Part shown: one piece after another, positions 40,510 through 49,398 of the stretch
How positions within the stretch are numbered: the first letter of the stretch is position 1
How the letters are laid out: each line of letters starts with the position of its first letter
Assembly: GCA_013329045.1 (NCBI GenBank)
Contig: DUKZ01000018.1
Span: forward strand, 1 to 51,759
Origin: Candidatus Woesearchaeota archaeon
Lineage (GTDB): Archaea; Nanobdellota; Nanobdellia; Woesearchaeales; UBA9989
DNA length: 51,759 bases
Direction of reading: 5' to 3'
Notes under the pieces: generated by a model
Seen by the model: only the letters and a program-made list of their open reading frames with translations
Told to the model about the DNA's origin: nothing
The model's database searches: none
Translations under genes and position numbers: made by a program

Positions 40510-42399
40510 TCACTTCAGCCTGATCGTTTCCAGATTTCTCGGGCACACTGTTTCTACCCGAAACTGCTTGTGCATTGCAGATGCAAGGTCTAGGCATCTT
40601 GTTGCTTCGCCGTGGTTCATGATCACCTTCTTTGGCCGTGGTTCGCAGTTTGCAAGAAAGTTCATCAGTTGCTTTCGCCCGGAATGTCCAGACATCCCAT
40701 CAATGGTGTATGTTTCCATCTTCATTGGGCAGAGCTCACGAGGCTCGTAGGGATTGTTGAATTCCTTATCCCCCCGCTGTATTCGTCGCCCAAGCGATCC
40801 TTCGCCTTGGTAAGAGACAAACAAGAGGGTATTTCGGGGATTATCGCACATTTGGGTGAGGTACCAGACAGATGGGCCGCCATTGAGCATTCCAGAGGTA
40901 GCCAATATAACGCAAGGCCCTGTCTCTTCGAGGATCTGGAGCCTTTCCTTTTTGCTCCCAACCCGCTTGAAATGTTCTGAGAGGAAAGGGTTGTGGTCCT
41001 TATGGAAGATAAGTTTCCTGATGGTAGAGTTCAGGTATTCAGGGTATGCTGAGTGGATTGCGGTAATGTCCCAGATCATCCCATCGACAAAGACAGGGAT
41101 TGGTTCCATCTCACCGTTCCGGATCATGCTCTCGATCAATAAGAATACTTCTTGAGCCCGTCCAACGCCAAGCACCGGCACGAGTACTTTCCCCCGGCGT
41201 TTTATTGTCTCCTGGACAATGCTCATGAACTGCATGTCGCATTCTTTTTTTGGTGGCAGCACGTTATCTTTCCCGCCATACGTCGCTTCAGTCATCACTG
41301 TCTCGAGCCGGGGAAACTTAGTGACTGCTGGATCAAGGAGGTGCGTCTTGCCATATTTATGATCGCCCGTATAAAGGAAGTTATGCAGTCCGTTCCCAAT
41401 ATGGATATGGACCATCGCGCTTCCAAGGATATGTCCGGAGTTATAGAAAGTGATTCGCACGTCCGGTGTCACATCAGTGACCTCCTCATAGTTCAGTGTG
41501 ATGGAGTGCTTCACCACTTCCTTGACATCTTCGATGTCATAGATCGGCTCTTTCCCATCAGATTTTGCTATTTTGATGTTGTCTAGCTGCAATAATGCTG
41601 AGATATCCCTTGTTGGGGGAGTCATATAGATTGGCCCCCGATACCCAAACTTGTAGAGATAGGGGACCATGCCGCAGTGGTCTAGATGCGCATGGGACAA
41701 AATGACTGCATCTAGGTCTTTGATATTGAATTCTGGGGCTTCAAGGAATGGATAAGGATCCTTATCTGATGCGACATTGATGCCGCAGTCTAGAAGGATC
41801 CGAGATTCTGGGGTCTGCAAGAACACGCAGCTTCGTCCAACTTGTCTTCCAGCCCCAAGCATTGTCACCCTGATCCATTCATGCTTCTTTTCACGGATCC
41901 ACCCATCATAGATTCTATGGCCTGTCTTGTTCAGGAATTTTCTGCGGTAATCAGAATATTGGTAGAGCACAGCTCTGATCTCTTCGATCAATTTTGAGCG
42001 TATAGGCGGCGTTCTCCTGATCAAGGGCACCCAGAATGTCTCTGCCTTGATCTGCTTGAGGACTTCGCCATGGTTGCCAATGGCAAGGCCTGGCTTTTCT
42101 GCCTCGATGATGACCCTGGATCGTTCTTTATCAAAGATGATCTGGGCAATCCCCGCTTCATCACCAATGATCTTCATGATCTTCTTTTCTGCCTTTTCAG
42201 GATCGAGCGTGATGGACGGGTCTGGGCGAAGCTCCACTCGTTTTTTTACCTTGTCTACAGCCCTTCGGATGACTCCCTCATCATTGAGGAAGAATTCCTT
42301 GTCTTTTGTGTAGAGGACGATGTTTGCAGCTTCAAATACTGCATCGCTTATCTTGCCTTCTGGCAGGTCAACTAATATTTCTTTTATTATGTCTGGCAT
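40510..42399 (-). CDS. fttA: transcription termination nuclease FttA (aCPSF1)
   Basis: A 629-aa KH/metallo-beta-lactamase/beta-CASP RNase that cuts nascent RNA and ends transcription in archaea. N-terminal KH domains (1-140, with GLAIGNHG at 104-111 as the GxxG loop), zinc motif HAHLDHC at 236-242, GHILGSAMV, TGDHKYG, TEATYGG, beta-CASP SGMLNGGPS and a final NHGEATR. It is 41 nt downstream of psmB, probably co-transcribed. Confidence 0.97.
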   Translation of the reverse strand: MPDIIKEILVDLPEGKISDAVFEAANIVLYTKDKEFFLNDEGVIRRAVDKVKKRVELRPDPSITLDPEKAEKKIMKIIGDEAGIAQIIFDKERSRVIIEAEKPGLAIGNHGEVLKQIKAETFWVPLIRRTPPIRSKLIEEIRAVLYQYSDYRRKFLNKTGHRIYDGWIREKKHEWIRVTMLGAGRQVGRSCVFLQTPESRILLDCGINVASDKDPYPFLEAPEFNIKDLDAVILSHAHLDHCGMVPYLYKFGYRGPIYMTPPTRDISALLQLDNIKIAKSDGKEPIYDIEDVKEVVKHSITLNYEEVTDVTPDVRITFYNSGHILGSAMVHIHIGNGLHNFLYTGDHKYGKTHLLDPAVTKFPRLETVMTEATYGGKDNVLPPKKECDMQFMSIVQETIKRRGKVLVPVLGVGRAQEVFLLIESMIRNGEMEPIPVFVDGMIWDITAIHSAYPEYLNSTIRKLIFHKDHNPFLSEHFKRVGSKKERLQILEETGPCVILATSGMLNGGPSVWYLTQMCDNPRNTLLFVSYQGEGSLGRRIQRGDKEFNNPYEPRELCPMKMETYTIDGMSGHSGRKQLMNFLANCEPRPKKVIMNHGEATRCLDLASAMHKQFRVETVCPRNLETIRLK

Positions 42400-42440
42400 A
42401 TACTATCACTCAAGTTAATGAAAATTATGAAAAAAAAGAA

Positions 42441-43082
42441 TCATGCATCCGCTTTTACTCTAAGCTCCTTTGCAACGACCTTTCTGACTCCTCCGGCGGT
42501 GATTGTCACGATGTCGAGGCCATCGCCAGAATATATGTCCCTCTGGAGTGCGGCATTCACTGCTTTTGCAGCAAGTTTGATCCCTGCATCAACACTCAAC
42601 TTTTTCTCATAGGCAGAATCAAGTACGCCAAGCGCAAACACTGACCCTGAACCAGAAGAGACATAATCATCAATCAGCTGGATCGATCCATCTGCGAACA
42701 CATCAAAAAGGTAATATCCTGACGAATCCTTTCCTCCCATGATGAAATGGGCAACCCCTGGGATCATGCTCATCTTTCGGATGTTTGAATAGACCATCCG
42801 CGCCATGAGGTTTGCTGCCTCCTTGACCAGGACTTCCCTGTTGCCCTTGAGCTCTTTGAGCTTTATTTCAGAAGTGCAATATTTCATGAGCAACTGTGCA
42901 TCAGAGACCGTTCCAGCCATCGTCAGTGCGATGTTCTCATTGAGGATATGTACCTTGTCTGCCTTCTTTGAGGCAATAAGGCTCCCAGCTGTCGCTCGTT
43001 TGTCTGCTGCAAGGACAATGCCATCCTCGCATACAATCCCTACCGTTGTAGTGCCCGTCTTTAAAATTGCTTCATCATTCAT
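42441..43082 (-). CDS. psmB: 20S proteasome beta subunit
   Basis: A 213-aa proteolytic subunit. The short propeptide MNDEAILKTG ends at the Gly before the catalytic Thr in TTTVGIVCEDGIVLAADKRAT; Lys and Asp partners follow. ATG 43082 is supported by a TATA CTTTTAAATA (43121-43130) and an SD GGTGA. The long frame to 43304 overlaps the upstream gene and is not credible. Confidence 0.96.
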   Translation of the reverse strand: MNDEAILKTGTTTVGIVCEDGIVLAADKRATAGSLIASKKADKVHILNENIALTMAGTVSDAQLLMKYCTSEIKLKELKGNREVLVKEAANLMARMVYSNIRKMSMIPGVAHFIMGGKDSSGYYLFDVFADGSIQLIDDYVSSGSGSVFALGVLDSAYEKKLSVDAGIKLAAKAVNAALQRDIYSGDGLDIVTITAGGVRKVVAKELRVKADA

Positions 43083-43207
43083 GAGAAGTTCACCAGAATG
43101 AAGTGTGGGAGAACTGGTAGTATTTAAAAGTATCGGAAAATCAGCCCAATTCTGCTGTTCCATCCCTGATTCCAGCCCTGATAAGCTCAGAGGCCCCTGC
43201 CAGTCAA

Positions 43208-44284
43208 TTATCTCACAAACTTCATCAACAATACAACAATACAGAGGAGGATAATGATGATCAGGGAAATAACGAAGAGAATGACAATCGTTGATGCCGG
43301 CCAAGAGCCGGTCTTTGCTCCCTCTGCTCCGCTCGGGGAGAGTTCTGGTTCGATGAGTGTTGGCTCCTCAGTTGCCAGCCCTCCACTTGTTGGCCCCTCT
43401 ATTCCGAGAGTCTCTTCATCAGCTGGGGGATTTGGCGCTTCTGGCTCATCTGGCTCAACTTGCTCAACTTGCTCTTCACAGGGGAGAACAGTAAGGAGGA
43501 GGAACTTTGCATCGAGGAGGTTTGCATCAGCAGTCGAGCCATCAAAAAAGCTTTTGAGCGCGATTGTATATTTGCCAGGGGGGAAGATGGGAAGCGTGAA
43601 CCTGGCAGTCCTGGTGTTGTTTTCCAGTTCTTTTCCATTCCCAAGATCAAAAAATTCATATGAGGTATACTGCTGGGTTTTTTCTTCAGCCAGGAGAACA
43701 GAGCGCTTTTCCGTCTGTGATCCTTTATTTAGAAGGCTTGCCACAACCACTGCTTGCCCGGTACAAGAGATCGTATCCTGCTCAAGAGCACTGTTGATGA
43801 TGAGGAGATCATGGGCTTTTCTCCTCACCTCGAGATGAAGGATTTTTTCAAGGTTGATGTCTTCTCCTGTTTCACTTGTCCCTCTTGTCTTGAAGACAAG
43901 GTCATATGTCCTGGCATCCAGCGATGGATCAAGGCGGAGAATAAAAGTGACAGCATATTTATCCTGTGCAATCAGGGTGAAGTCTTCCGATGATTCTTCA
44001 TAATCATCATCAGTATCAGGTGTATTGCCATAATTTGGGATTACCAGGTCTGCTCGTATCCGCCGGATATCAGAAGTATTGCCTTTAGGGTACTCATTAG
44101 CAAATGTCAGGTTGATCAGGAGGGTATCTCCTGGCTGTGCAGTATCACGAATCATCCCGCCTGTATCAACTTCGCTCCTTGTACCATCAATGAACACCCG
44201 TATATCCTCTAGTGCCAGCTGCGAAGAGACGAGAGGTGAGAGGATAACTAAAAGGAAACCTACCAACACCACCTTTTTATACAT
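43208..44284 (-). CDS. exported protein with C-terminal TM
   Basis: A 358-aa surface protein: signal peptide (1-21), CARDB-like beta-sandwich domains (about 25-150 and 155-265), a Pro/Glu-rich stalk (about 268-325) and a TM helix at the end (about 330-355). Probably anchored with the bulk outside. TATA CTTTTATAGG (44307-44316) predicts leaderless ATG 44284. Role unknown. Confidence 0.7.
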   Translation of the reverse strand: MYKKVVLVGFLLVILSPLVSSQLALEDIRVFIDGTRSEVDTGGMIRDTAQPGDTLLINLTFANEYPKGNTSDIRRIRADLVIPNYGNTPDTDDDYEESSEDFTLIAQDKYAVTFILRLDPSLDARTYDLVFKTRGTSETGEDINLEKILHLEVRRKAHDLLIINSALEQDTISCTGQAVVVASLLNKGSQTEKRSVLLAEEKTQQYTSYEFFDLGNGKELENNTRTARFTLPIFPPGKYTIALKSFFDGSTADANLLDAKFLLLTVLPCEEQVEQVEPDEPEAPNPPADEETLGIEGPTSGGLATEEPTLIEPELSPSGAEGAKTGSWPASTIVILFVISLIIIILLCIVVLLMKFVR

Positions 44285-44304
44285 ACTCCTCTAGAGGATG
44301 TATG
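44282..44304. promoter_or_regulatory. palindrome across the start codon
   Basis: A perfect 12-bp core TCCTCTAGAGGA (44287-44298) lies within outer CATA...TATG arms, spanning the start codon and transcript start of the exported protein gene. It could be an operator or mRNA 5' hairpin. Confidence 0.4.
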
Positions 44305-44340
44305 CCTATAAAAGATTTTATCACCCCTTCACTTGGACAA

Positions 44341-44613
44341 CTATGCAAGCATACTCATGATGGCTTTTTCTGATAGGTAGATCATTGAGACAACAGAGAT
44401 TACTTTGATTGTCACGCCAAAGCCCATCAGGATCATGTAAACGCCGATGAAGAAATCAAGGACTGAGACAAAATTTCCGCTCATCCCAAAGATGCCCCCC
44501 TTGGCAAGAAGGAACATCGCAAAAAAGACGATCACCCGAGGACCAAATAATGGCCCCATGAGAATGATAAGTGCACAGATAAGATCGCCGATCCCCAGCA
44601 GTTTGACAATCAT
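44341..44613 (-). CDS. small membrane protein, 90 aa
   Basis: Three hydrophobic helices (about 5-20, 25-40, 48-75). Overlaps the upstream membrane gene by 4 nt, so the two are a coupled pair. No family recognised. Confidence 0.65.
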   Translation of the reverse strand: MIVKLLGIGDLICALIILMGPLFGPRVIVFFAMFLLAKGGIFGMSGNFVSVLDFFIGVYMILMGFGVTIKVISVVSMIYLSEKAIMSMLA

Positions 44614-44960
44614 GGCAGCCCCAGGATAGCCACGATCAACACCCCGATGGTAAGCAGGATAAACACTCCCCGGACATTGCTCTCCCGGGCAGAGCGGTTG
44701 AGCTGTGCTATATAATAAAGGATAAGGAGGACTATTGCATAAGATGATATCCCTACGATGATGATCGCAAAGAGGGATGGTATCCGGATGTCTAGCAGGT
44801 ACTTAAATGCGGTGATGAGTACCATGAAGAACATCGTGCGCTGCATGAATTCTCGCTTTGTCCCAACCGTCATATCCCCTTCTCGTTCTCCTTTGAAGAG
44901 GCGAAGGAAGATCTCTAATGGTTCCCCGATAAAGAATCCATGCTGGTGGTATTTTGACAT
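44610..44960 (-). CDS. small membrane protein, 116 aa
   Basis: A cytoplasmic-looking basic/acidic N terminus (about 1-35) followed by three TM helices. ATG 44960 is preferred to 44966: the minus-strand TATA near 44983-44990 fits leaderless spacing. Coupled to the 90-aa gene; function unknown. Confidence 0.65.
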   Translation of the reverse strand: MSKYHQHGFFIGEPLEIFLRLFKGEREGDMTVGTKREFMQRTMFFMVLITAFKYLLDIRIPSLFAIIIVGISSYAIVLLILYYIAQLNRSARESNVRGVFILLTIGVLIVAILGLP

Positions 44961-45005
44961 GAGCAAAGGAAACAGGAACGCTTTAAAAGGATTATGCTGC
45001 TAGCA

Positions 45006-46436
45006 TCAATACGCTCTTCCAAAATACACAGAAAATGCTGCTTTTTTTCCGCACTTCACACAGTTCTTGTTTGATGTGTGTTCATCGATGCAGCGGGTGG
45101 TAATGCCCCCGGATTCAAATTTTATTTCTCCTTCGCATGCTTTCTCTCCACAGAAAGGTGCAGAGACTATATTGCCGGAATTGACGAGGCTGACGAGGGA
45201 ATCAAAGGTATCGGCAGATTTTTTGTGGGTGGCAAGCCTGTGCAGCGATTTATCATATAACCGTTTCTTCATCGCCCCAAGCTCTGTTGTTATCTCAGCA
45301 CAAACAGCATCTATCGGAACAGCCCGTTTTTCTCCAGTATCCCTCGGGACAATGATGACCTGTTTTGCAGCAATATCTTTTGGCCCAATCTCTATCCTGA
45401 GGGGAATGCCTTTTAGTTCCCACTCATTGAATTTCCAGCCGGGAGAGTAGCTGTCCCGGTCATCAAAGAATCCTTGCTCATTGATTCCTGCAAGGAGTTT
45501 TTTTGCCTCATGAAAGACGAGCTCTTTTGTATCATCCTTATAGATAGGAACGATGACGAATTTGTCATCACAAAGACCAGGCGGAAGCACGAGCCCCTTA
45601 TCATCGCTGTGGGACATGATGATAGCACCGATCAATCGTGTGGAGACGCCCCAGGAGTTCTGGTGCCCATAGTGCTGTTCTTCATCCTTGCCGATAAAAG
45701 TGATGCCAAATGCCTTCGCAAAGTTTTGCCCAAGATCATGGGAGGTGCCCATCTGGAGTGTTTTTCCATCAGGCATGAATCCTTCAACCGTGAAGGTATG
45801 CAGCGCCCCGGCAAATCTCTCCGCTGCCGTCTTTTCGCCTTTGAGCACAGCGATGCACAAGAGTTCCTTCATCATCTCTTCATAGTTATCCAAGACAAGG
45901 AGCGTCTCTTTATGGCATTCATCCGCTCTCGCATATACGCAGTGGCCTTCTTGCCAGAGGAATTCTCTTGATCGAAGGAACATCTTGCAGTCTTTTGTTT
46001 CCCAGCGCACGATATTGCACCATTGGTTGAGCCGAAGGGGCAAGTCGCGATAGCTCCTGATCCATCTTGCATAACTGTCATACATGATCGTCTCGGAAGT
46101 GGGCCGAAGGGCTATTCTTTCCTCCTTCTCGTCTTTGCGCTCGACCCAGGCAACCTCCGGAGCAAATCCTTCCGCATGCTCTTTTTCCTTCTCAAAGAAC
46201 CGTGAGGGGATGAATAAAGGAAAATATGCATTCTTGACCCCAAGCTTGTCATTGATCTCCTTGTTGAAATGATCGACAATGTGCTGCCAGACCATATAGC
46301 CTCGCGGCCTGATGATCATTGTTCCGGAGACGGGAGCAAAATCAGCAACTTCTGCTTTTAGGCATATCTGCTCATACCAGGAGTGGAAATCCTCAGATTT
46401 TTTTACCGTGATCCCAATAGTCTTTTCCTCTGCCAT
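45006..46436 (-). CDS. proS: prolyl-tRNA synthetase, archaeal/eukaryotic type
   Basis: A 476-aa class II synthetase with KSEDFHSWYEQICLKAEVADF at the N terminus (in part), FPLFIPSRFF, ALRPTSETIMY (motif 2 region), TSHDLGQNFAKAF, and the C-terminal zinc region CEGEIKF...NKNCVKCGKKA ending in the typical YFGRAY tail. Minus-strand TATA TTTTTATAAG (46453-46463) predicts a leaderless ATG at 46436. Confidence 0.97.
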   Translation of the reverse strand: MAEEKTIGITVKKSEDFHSWYEQICLKAEVADFAPVSGTMIIRPRGYMVWQHIVDHFNKEINDKLGVKNAYFPLFIPSRFFEKEKEHAEGFAPEVAWVERKDEKEERIALRPTSETIMYDSYARWIRSYRDLPLRLNQWCNIVRWETKDCKMFLRSREFLWQEGHCVYARADECHKETLLVLDNYEEMMKELLCIAVLKGEKTAAERFAGALHTFTVEGFMPDGKTLQMGTSHDLGQNFAKAFGITFIGKDEEQHYGHQNSWGVSTRLIGAIIMSHSDDKGLVLPPGLCDDKFVIVPIYKDDTKELVFHEAKKLLAGINEQGFFDDRDSYSPGWKFNEWELKGIPLRIEIGPKDIAAKQVIIVPRDTGEKRAVPIDAVCAEITTELGAMKKRLYDKSLHRLATHKKSADTFDSLVSLVNSGNIVSAPFCGEKACEGEIKFESGGITTRCIDEHTSNKNCVKCGKKAAFSVYFGRAY

Positions 46437-46458
46437 GCACCAGGAAAACTGATCGCTC

Positions 46459-46734
46459 TTATAAAAATGTTTGTGAGGGATTTGCTCTGTCCCGGATAGT
46501 GGTGAGCATCCTTACTCGAGGTTCAATAATTAATTCATGCAGTCTGTGGGAGGGGTCGCGCCCTTCGGGAAGGACCCGCAGAGAGTAACTATTACCCAAG
46601 AACCGAAAATGATGCTCATCCGCGTGAGCGAGATTCGGGACAGAGCCTGAGGTATCCAGAAGATTTCCACCCTTGCTGAGGGAAAAGTTTTTGAGTGCTG
46701 GTCCATTCTTGCTTCCGGATGGACAGGCGCGCAT
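46459..46734 (-). CDS. possible small gene, 91 aa
   Basis: A minus-strand frame between proS and the caspase-like gene. The sequence looks protein-like (FRFLGNSYSLRVLPEGRD, SHRLHELIIEPRV) but no family is recognised, its start overlaps the divergent gene, and its stop lies inside the proS TATA box. Otherwise this 280-nt gap holds only the proS promoter. Confidence 0.3.
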   Translation of the reverse strand: MRACPSGSKNGPALKNFSLSKGGNLLDTSGSVPNLAHADEHHFRFLGNSYSLRVLPEGRDPSHRLHELIIEPRVRMLTTIRDRANPSQTFL

Positions 46735-47495
46735 TCCTCAGGGCATCCATGCTCGGAATTCTAGCTCTGAATGATGGACTGGCTCATGAGCCCCTTGGCC
46801 CAATGCCACCAGAAATTCTCTATCTGCATGCAGCAGATGCTCTGCCAAGTATCCCTCCAACGCCAAATGCACTCGGCCCGTTTCAACCACATCAGCATAT
46901 GACCTGGGAATCTTTTGATGATGAGGTAATCTCACTATTGCACTCTCCCTTCATCGCATTTGATGATGAAGAACGCTTCGAGAGATATATAGCAAACACC
47001 TCTCTTGGCGGAGGGCATAATGCTCTTGCTGGAAGAACTGCTTTTCGTGTAACTAGGAGAGTCTTTCGAACCCAGGAAGGATTTTTTTCTTCTCTTCTTC
47101 AGAGAGAGAGGACATTTGATGAGCTGGTCATCAATATGCATGGCCTGCCAGGGTTCTTATCGACGCCAGCAGGGTATTCCCGCCTGAATGGGCCAGCATT
47201 TCAGGATATAACTCCAGAAGATTTTTTGTCCCAAGATGCGGCCTATTGGAAGAATGTCAGGCAACAATTCAGGCAGGGGGCACCTTGTACGCTCATCTCT
47301 TGCCATGCATTCAACAATGTGGCAGGTGGCCCTGAAGGGTGCATGGGCAGCCAATTGGCGTTCTATCTGAGGATGCCTGTGACTGGAAGTGTCGAGAAGG
47401 CATATTATGTTGGCACGCCAATAGACCATATCGCAGCAAACGAAGTGAGGACTGCTGAATGGAGCAGTCAGGGATGGATAATTAGGGCAAGATAG
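46719..47495 (+). CDS. Tat-type exported protein, caspase-fold-like
   Basis: A 258-aa protein. The N terminus MDRRAFLRASMLGILAL is a twin-arginine signal. The mature part contains FDELVINMHGLPGFL (His141) and CTLISCHAFNNVAGG (Cys195), placed as the His-Cys dyad of caspase/gingipain-like folds such as DUF4347. The spacing of the dyad (54 residues) fits. Substrate unknown; it might be a surface peptidase. Convergent with the HtrA-like gene. Confidence 0.6.
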   Translation: MDRRAFLRASMLGILALNDGLAHEPLGPMPPEILYLHAADALPSIPPTPNALGPFQPHQHMTWESFDDEVISLLHSPFIAFDDEERFERYIANTSLGGGHNALAGRTAFRVTRRVFRTQEGFFSSLLQRERTFDELVINMHGLPGFLSTPAGYSRLNGPAFQDITPEDFLSQDAAYWKNVRQQFRQGAPCTLISCHAFNNVAGGPEGCMGSQLAFYLRMPVTGSVEKAYYVGTPIDHIAANEVRTAEWSSQGWIIRAR

Positions 47496-47512
47496 AGTTC
47501 AGATGAGGTTGT

Positions 47513-48442
47513 TCAGATGAAAGTGTCTACAGTGTCTTTCACCTGGTTGCTCCCAATCGCAAACCCGAGGCTTTCAGCATCCCGCAATTTGAAGTTGTTG
47601 ATGCCAATAATCTCCCCTCTGCTGTCAACCAATGGGCCCCCTGAATTTCCTGGGTTGATAGGGACATCTGTCTGTAAATATCCGCTAAGGCCATTTGGCC
47701 CCACCCGATTAACGGCGCTGATAATGCCTTCTGTCACAGTGAAATCCAGCCCGGAGGGCGAGCCGATGGCAATCACTGTTTCTCCAACCCTAACAGCGTC
47801 AGAATCACCAAACGTAAAGGAGGGAAAGTCATTATTTGAGACGATGCGGAGGAGCGCGATATCTTTTGCTTCATCATAGCCAATAAGGGCTCCTTGGTAG
47901 ATATTCCCTTCATAGTCGCGAATCTGGAGCGCCTTGATCCCTTTGATGACATGATAATTTGTCACTACATGTCCTGAAGAGGAGACAATCGCTCCTGATC
48001 CCAGGCCCAGGTCCGTCCTGACTGATACTACCTTTGGCAGCAGGTCAGGGATGATATCAGAAAAACCCTTGCTTTTCACATTGATGGTTGATACCTGTTT
48101 TGAGAGGTCATCGAGCTGCTGCTTGCTTTCCGCTTGTGTCTTTGCAAGGTCAGCATTAAGCTGGGAGATCTGCTGCGAGCTTTGCTTCTCCACATCTTCA
48201 AGTATGGACGTGACCTGGTTAATCTGCTTTGTTGTTGAATCCTGGATCTGCTGGTCGTTTGCAATGAGCTGTTTTGTTGTTATATCAATGAGTTCTTTGA
48301 TGTTCTCTTCTGATTGCACCAGTTGGAGAAGGAAATCATGGCGAAGCTGTGTCATGGTATGGACATGATAAGCATAGCCTCCAAGGAGGATAATAATCAG
48401 CACGAGGCCATAGATCATATGCTGGCGTGTTTCGTCATTCAT
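47513..48442 (-). CDS. HtrA/DegP-like trypsin-fold serine protease
   Basis: A 309-aa envelope protease: TM anchor (about 10-28), long Gln/Ser-rich coiled coil (about 40-122), then a trypsin domain with His164 (VVTNYHVI), Asp194 (KDIALLRI) and Ser267 (NPGNSGGPL). It has no PDZ domain, unlike most HtrA proteins, so oligomerisation may rely on the coiled coil. ATG 48442 is chosen since a TATA at 48477-48485 gives a short leader. Confidence 0.9.
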   Translation of the reverse strand: MNDETRQHMIYGLVLIIILLGGYAYHVHTMTQLRHDFLLQLVQSEENIKELIDITTKQLIANDQQIQDSTTKQINQVTSILEDVEKQSSQQISQLNADLAKTQAESKQQLDDLSKQVSTINVKSKGFSDIIPDLLPKVVSVRTDLGLGSGAIVSSSGHVVTNYHVIKGIKALQIRDYEGNIYQGALIGYDEAKDIALLRIVSNNDFPSFTFGDSDAVRVGETVIAIGSPSGLDFTVTEGIISAVNRVGPNGLSGYLQTDVPINPGNSGGPLVDSRGEIIGINNFKLRDAESLGFAIGSNQVKDTVDTFI

Positions 48443-48531
48443 TTTGCTTCTTTTATGACAGGGCAAGAAAGGAGGTATTTAAACATTATGTTGGATGATT
48501 TGACACAATAAACTTAAGAGAACGCAAGTTT

Positions 48532-48581
48532 ATTGAAAATTTCGGGTTCAATACCCCTGCCTTTAGGCCGAAATTTTCAAT
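48532..48581. repeat. intergenic stem-loop 1
   Basis: Perfect 14-bp stem ATTGAAAATTTCGG (48532-48545) with CCGAAATTTTCAAT (48568-48581). The 22-nt loop contains CAATACCCCTGCCTTTAGG, a motif nearly repeated in stem-loop 2. Confidence 0.65.
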
Positions 48582-48583
48582 TT

Positions 48584-48661
48584 CAAAAACCTGTCTATCA
48601 AGGCGAGGAGCGCAATACCCTGCCCTTGAGGGCAAGGTGAGCTCCGAGCGACGGGTTTTTG
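48584..48661. repeat. intergenic stem-loop 2
   Basis: CAAAAACCTGTC (48584-48595) pairs with GACGGGTTTTTG (48650-48661) with one G-T pair; a tip hairpin TGCCCT-TG-AGGGCA lies at 48621-48634, preceded by CAATACCC. Both loops look like copies of one REP-like module. Confidence 0.6.
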
Positions 48662-48724
48662 TTATTCCAAAAAGCATATAAATAGGTGAATATTATTCAA
48701 AAAAAGATATTCCTGACTGACAAC

Positions 48725-49279
48725 ATGTTCGAGATAAAGGAAGTAAAGGATCTAAGGAAGAAGTTTGGCCTCACCCAAACCCAGCTCGCAAAACAGGCAG
48801 GGGTTTCTCAAAGCCTCATCGCAAAGATAGAGGCAGGAAAGATTGATCCGACGTATTCTAATGCAAAAAAACTGTTTGACACCCTTCTTCGCATCAATAA
48901 TGAGCATGAGCTAAAAGCAAAGGACATCATGAACCAGAAGATTATCTTCATCAACTCACGGGAACGGCTAAAGGATGTGATAAAGAAGATGAAGAAGCAT
49001 GAGATCTCCCAGCTTCCAGTCATTGATGAGCAGAGGGTGGTAGGGCTGATTACTGAGTCTAGCATCATTGAGCATCTTGTGGGAGATGAGCTTCCAAACC
49101 CCACAGAGCAGCCGGTAGAAAAGATCATGGACCAGTCACCTCCCATTATCACACCAAATACCTCCCTGTCAATTGTCTCCACGCTGCTCAAGCATTTTCC
49201 TTTGCTCCTTGTCGCAGACAAGGGAATTCATAAGGGCCTGATTACCAAAGCTGACCTTATCCGGAAGATTTCAACCTGA
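48725..49279 (+). CDS. XRE-type HTH plus paired CBS domains
   Basis: A 184-aa regulator: N-terminal HTH (FGLTQTQLAKQAGVSQSLIAKIEAG, about 15-38) and two CBS motifs (from MNQKIIFINSRERLKDVIKKM and MDQSPPIITPNTSLSIVSTLL) that bind adenine nucleotides in related proteins. Probably an energy-state sensing repressor. TATA GCATATAAATA (48672-48682) makes ATG 48725 the likely start rather than the GTG at 48686. Confidence 0.88.
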   Translation: MFEIKEVKDLRKKFGLTQTQLAKQAGVSQSLIAKIEAGKIDPTYSNAKKLFDTLLRINNEHELKAKDIMNQKIIFINSRERLKDVIKKMKKHEISQLPVIDEQRVVGLITESSIIEHLVGDELPNPTEQPVEKIMDQSPPIITPNTSLSIVSTLLKHFPLLLVADKGIHKGLITKADLIRKIST

Positions 49280-49290
49280 AGGAATGTTCT

Positions 49291-49318
49291 AAGGGATATC
49301 TTTTACGTTTCCAAAAGG
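49291..49318. repeat. 28-bp direct repeat, distal copy
   Basis: Identical to 50985-51012, the 3' end of the metallophosphoesterase gene; on the minus strand it still reads PFGNVKDIP and then stops. The two copies bracket the Cys-rich membrane gene. Confidence 0.85.
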
Positions 49319-49398
49319 ATAGACTATATCAAGCAAAAGAAAGATAATTCCTGATTAGTATGCCCTACAGAACTAAAGCCAACACTATCATGTCAGTC

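Noticed and set aside
43254..43838. 194-aa plus-strand ORF opposite the exported protein
   Set aside because: Ser/Arg-rich antisense shadow of the Pro/Glu-rich stalk region; the minus-strand gene has a signal peptide, TM and promoter.
48543..48558. tRNA T-arm look-alike (GGGTTCAATACCCC)
   Set aside because: Only three pairs form in the would-be T stem, there is no acceptor or anticodon arm, and the segment is better explained as the loop of a 14-bp stem.
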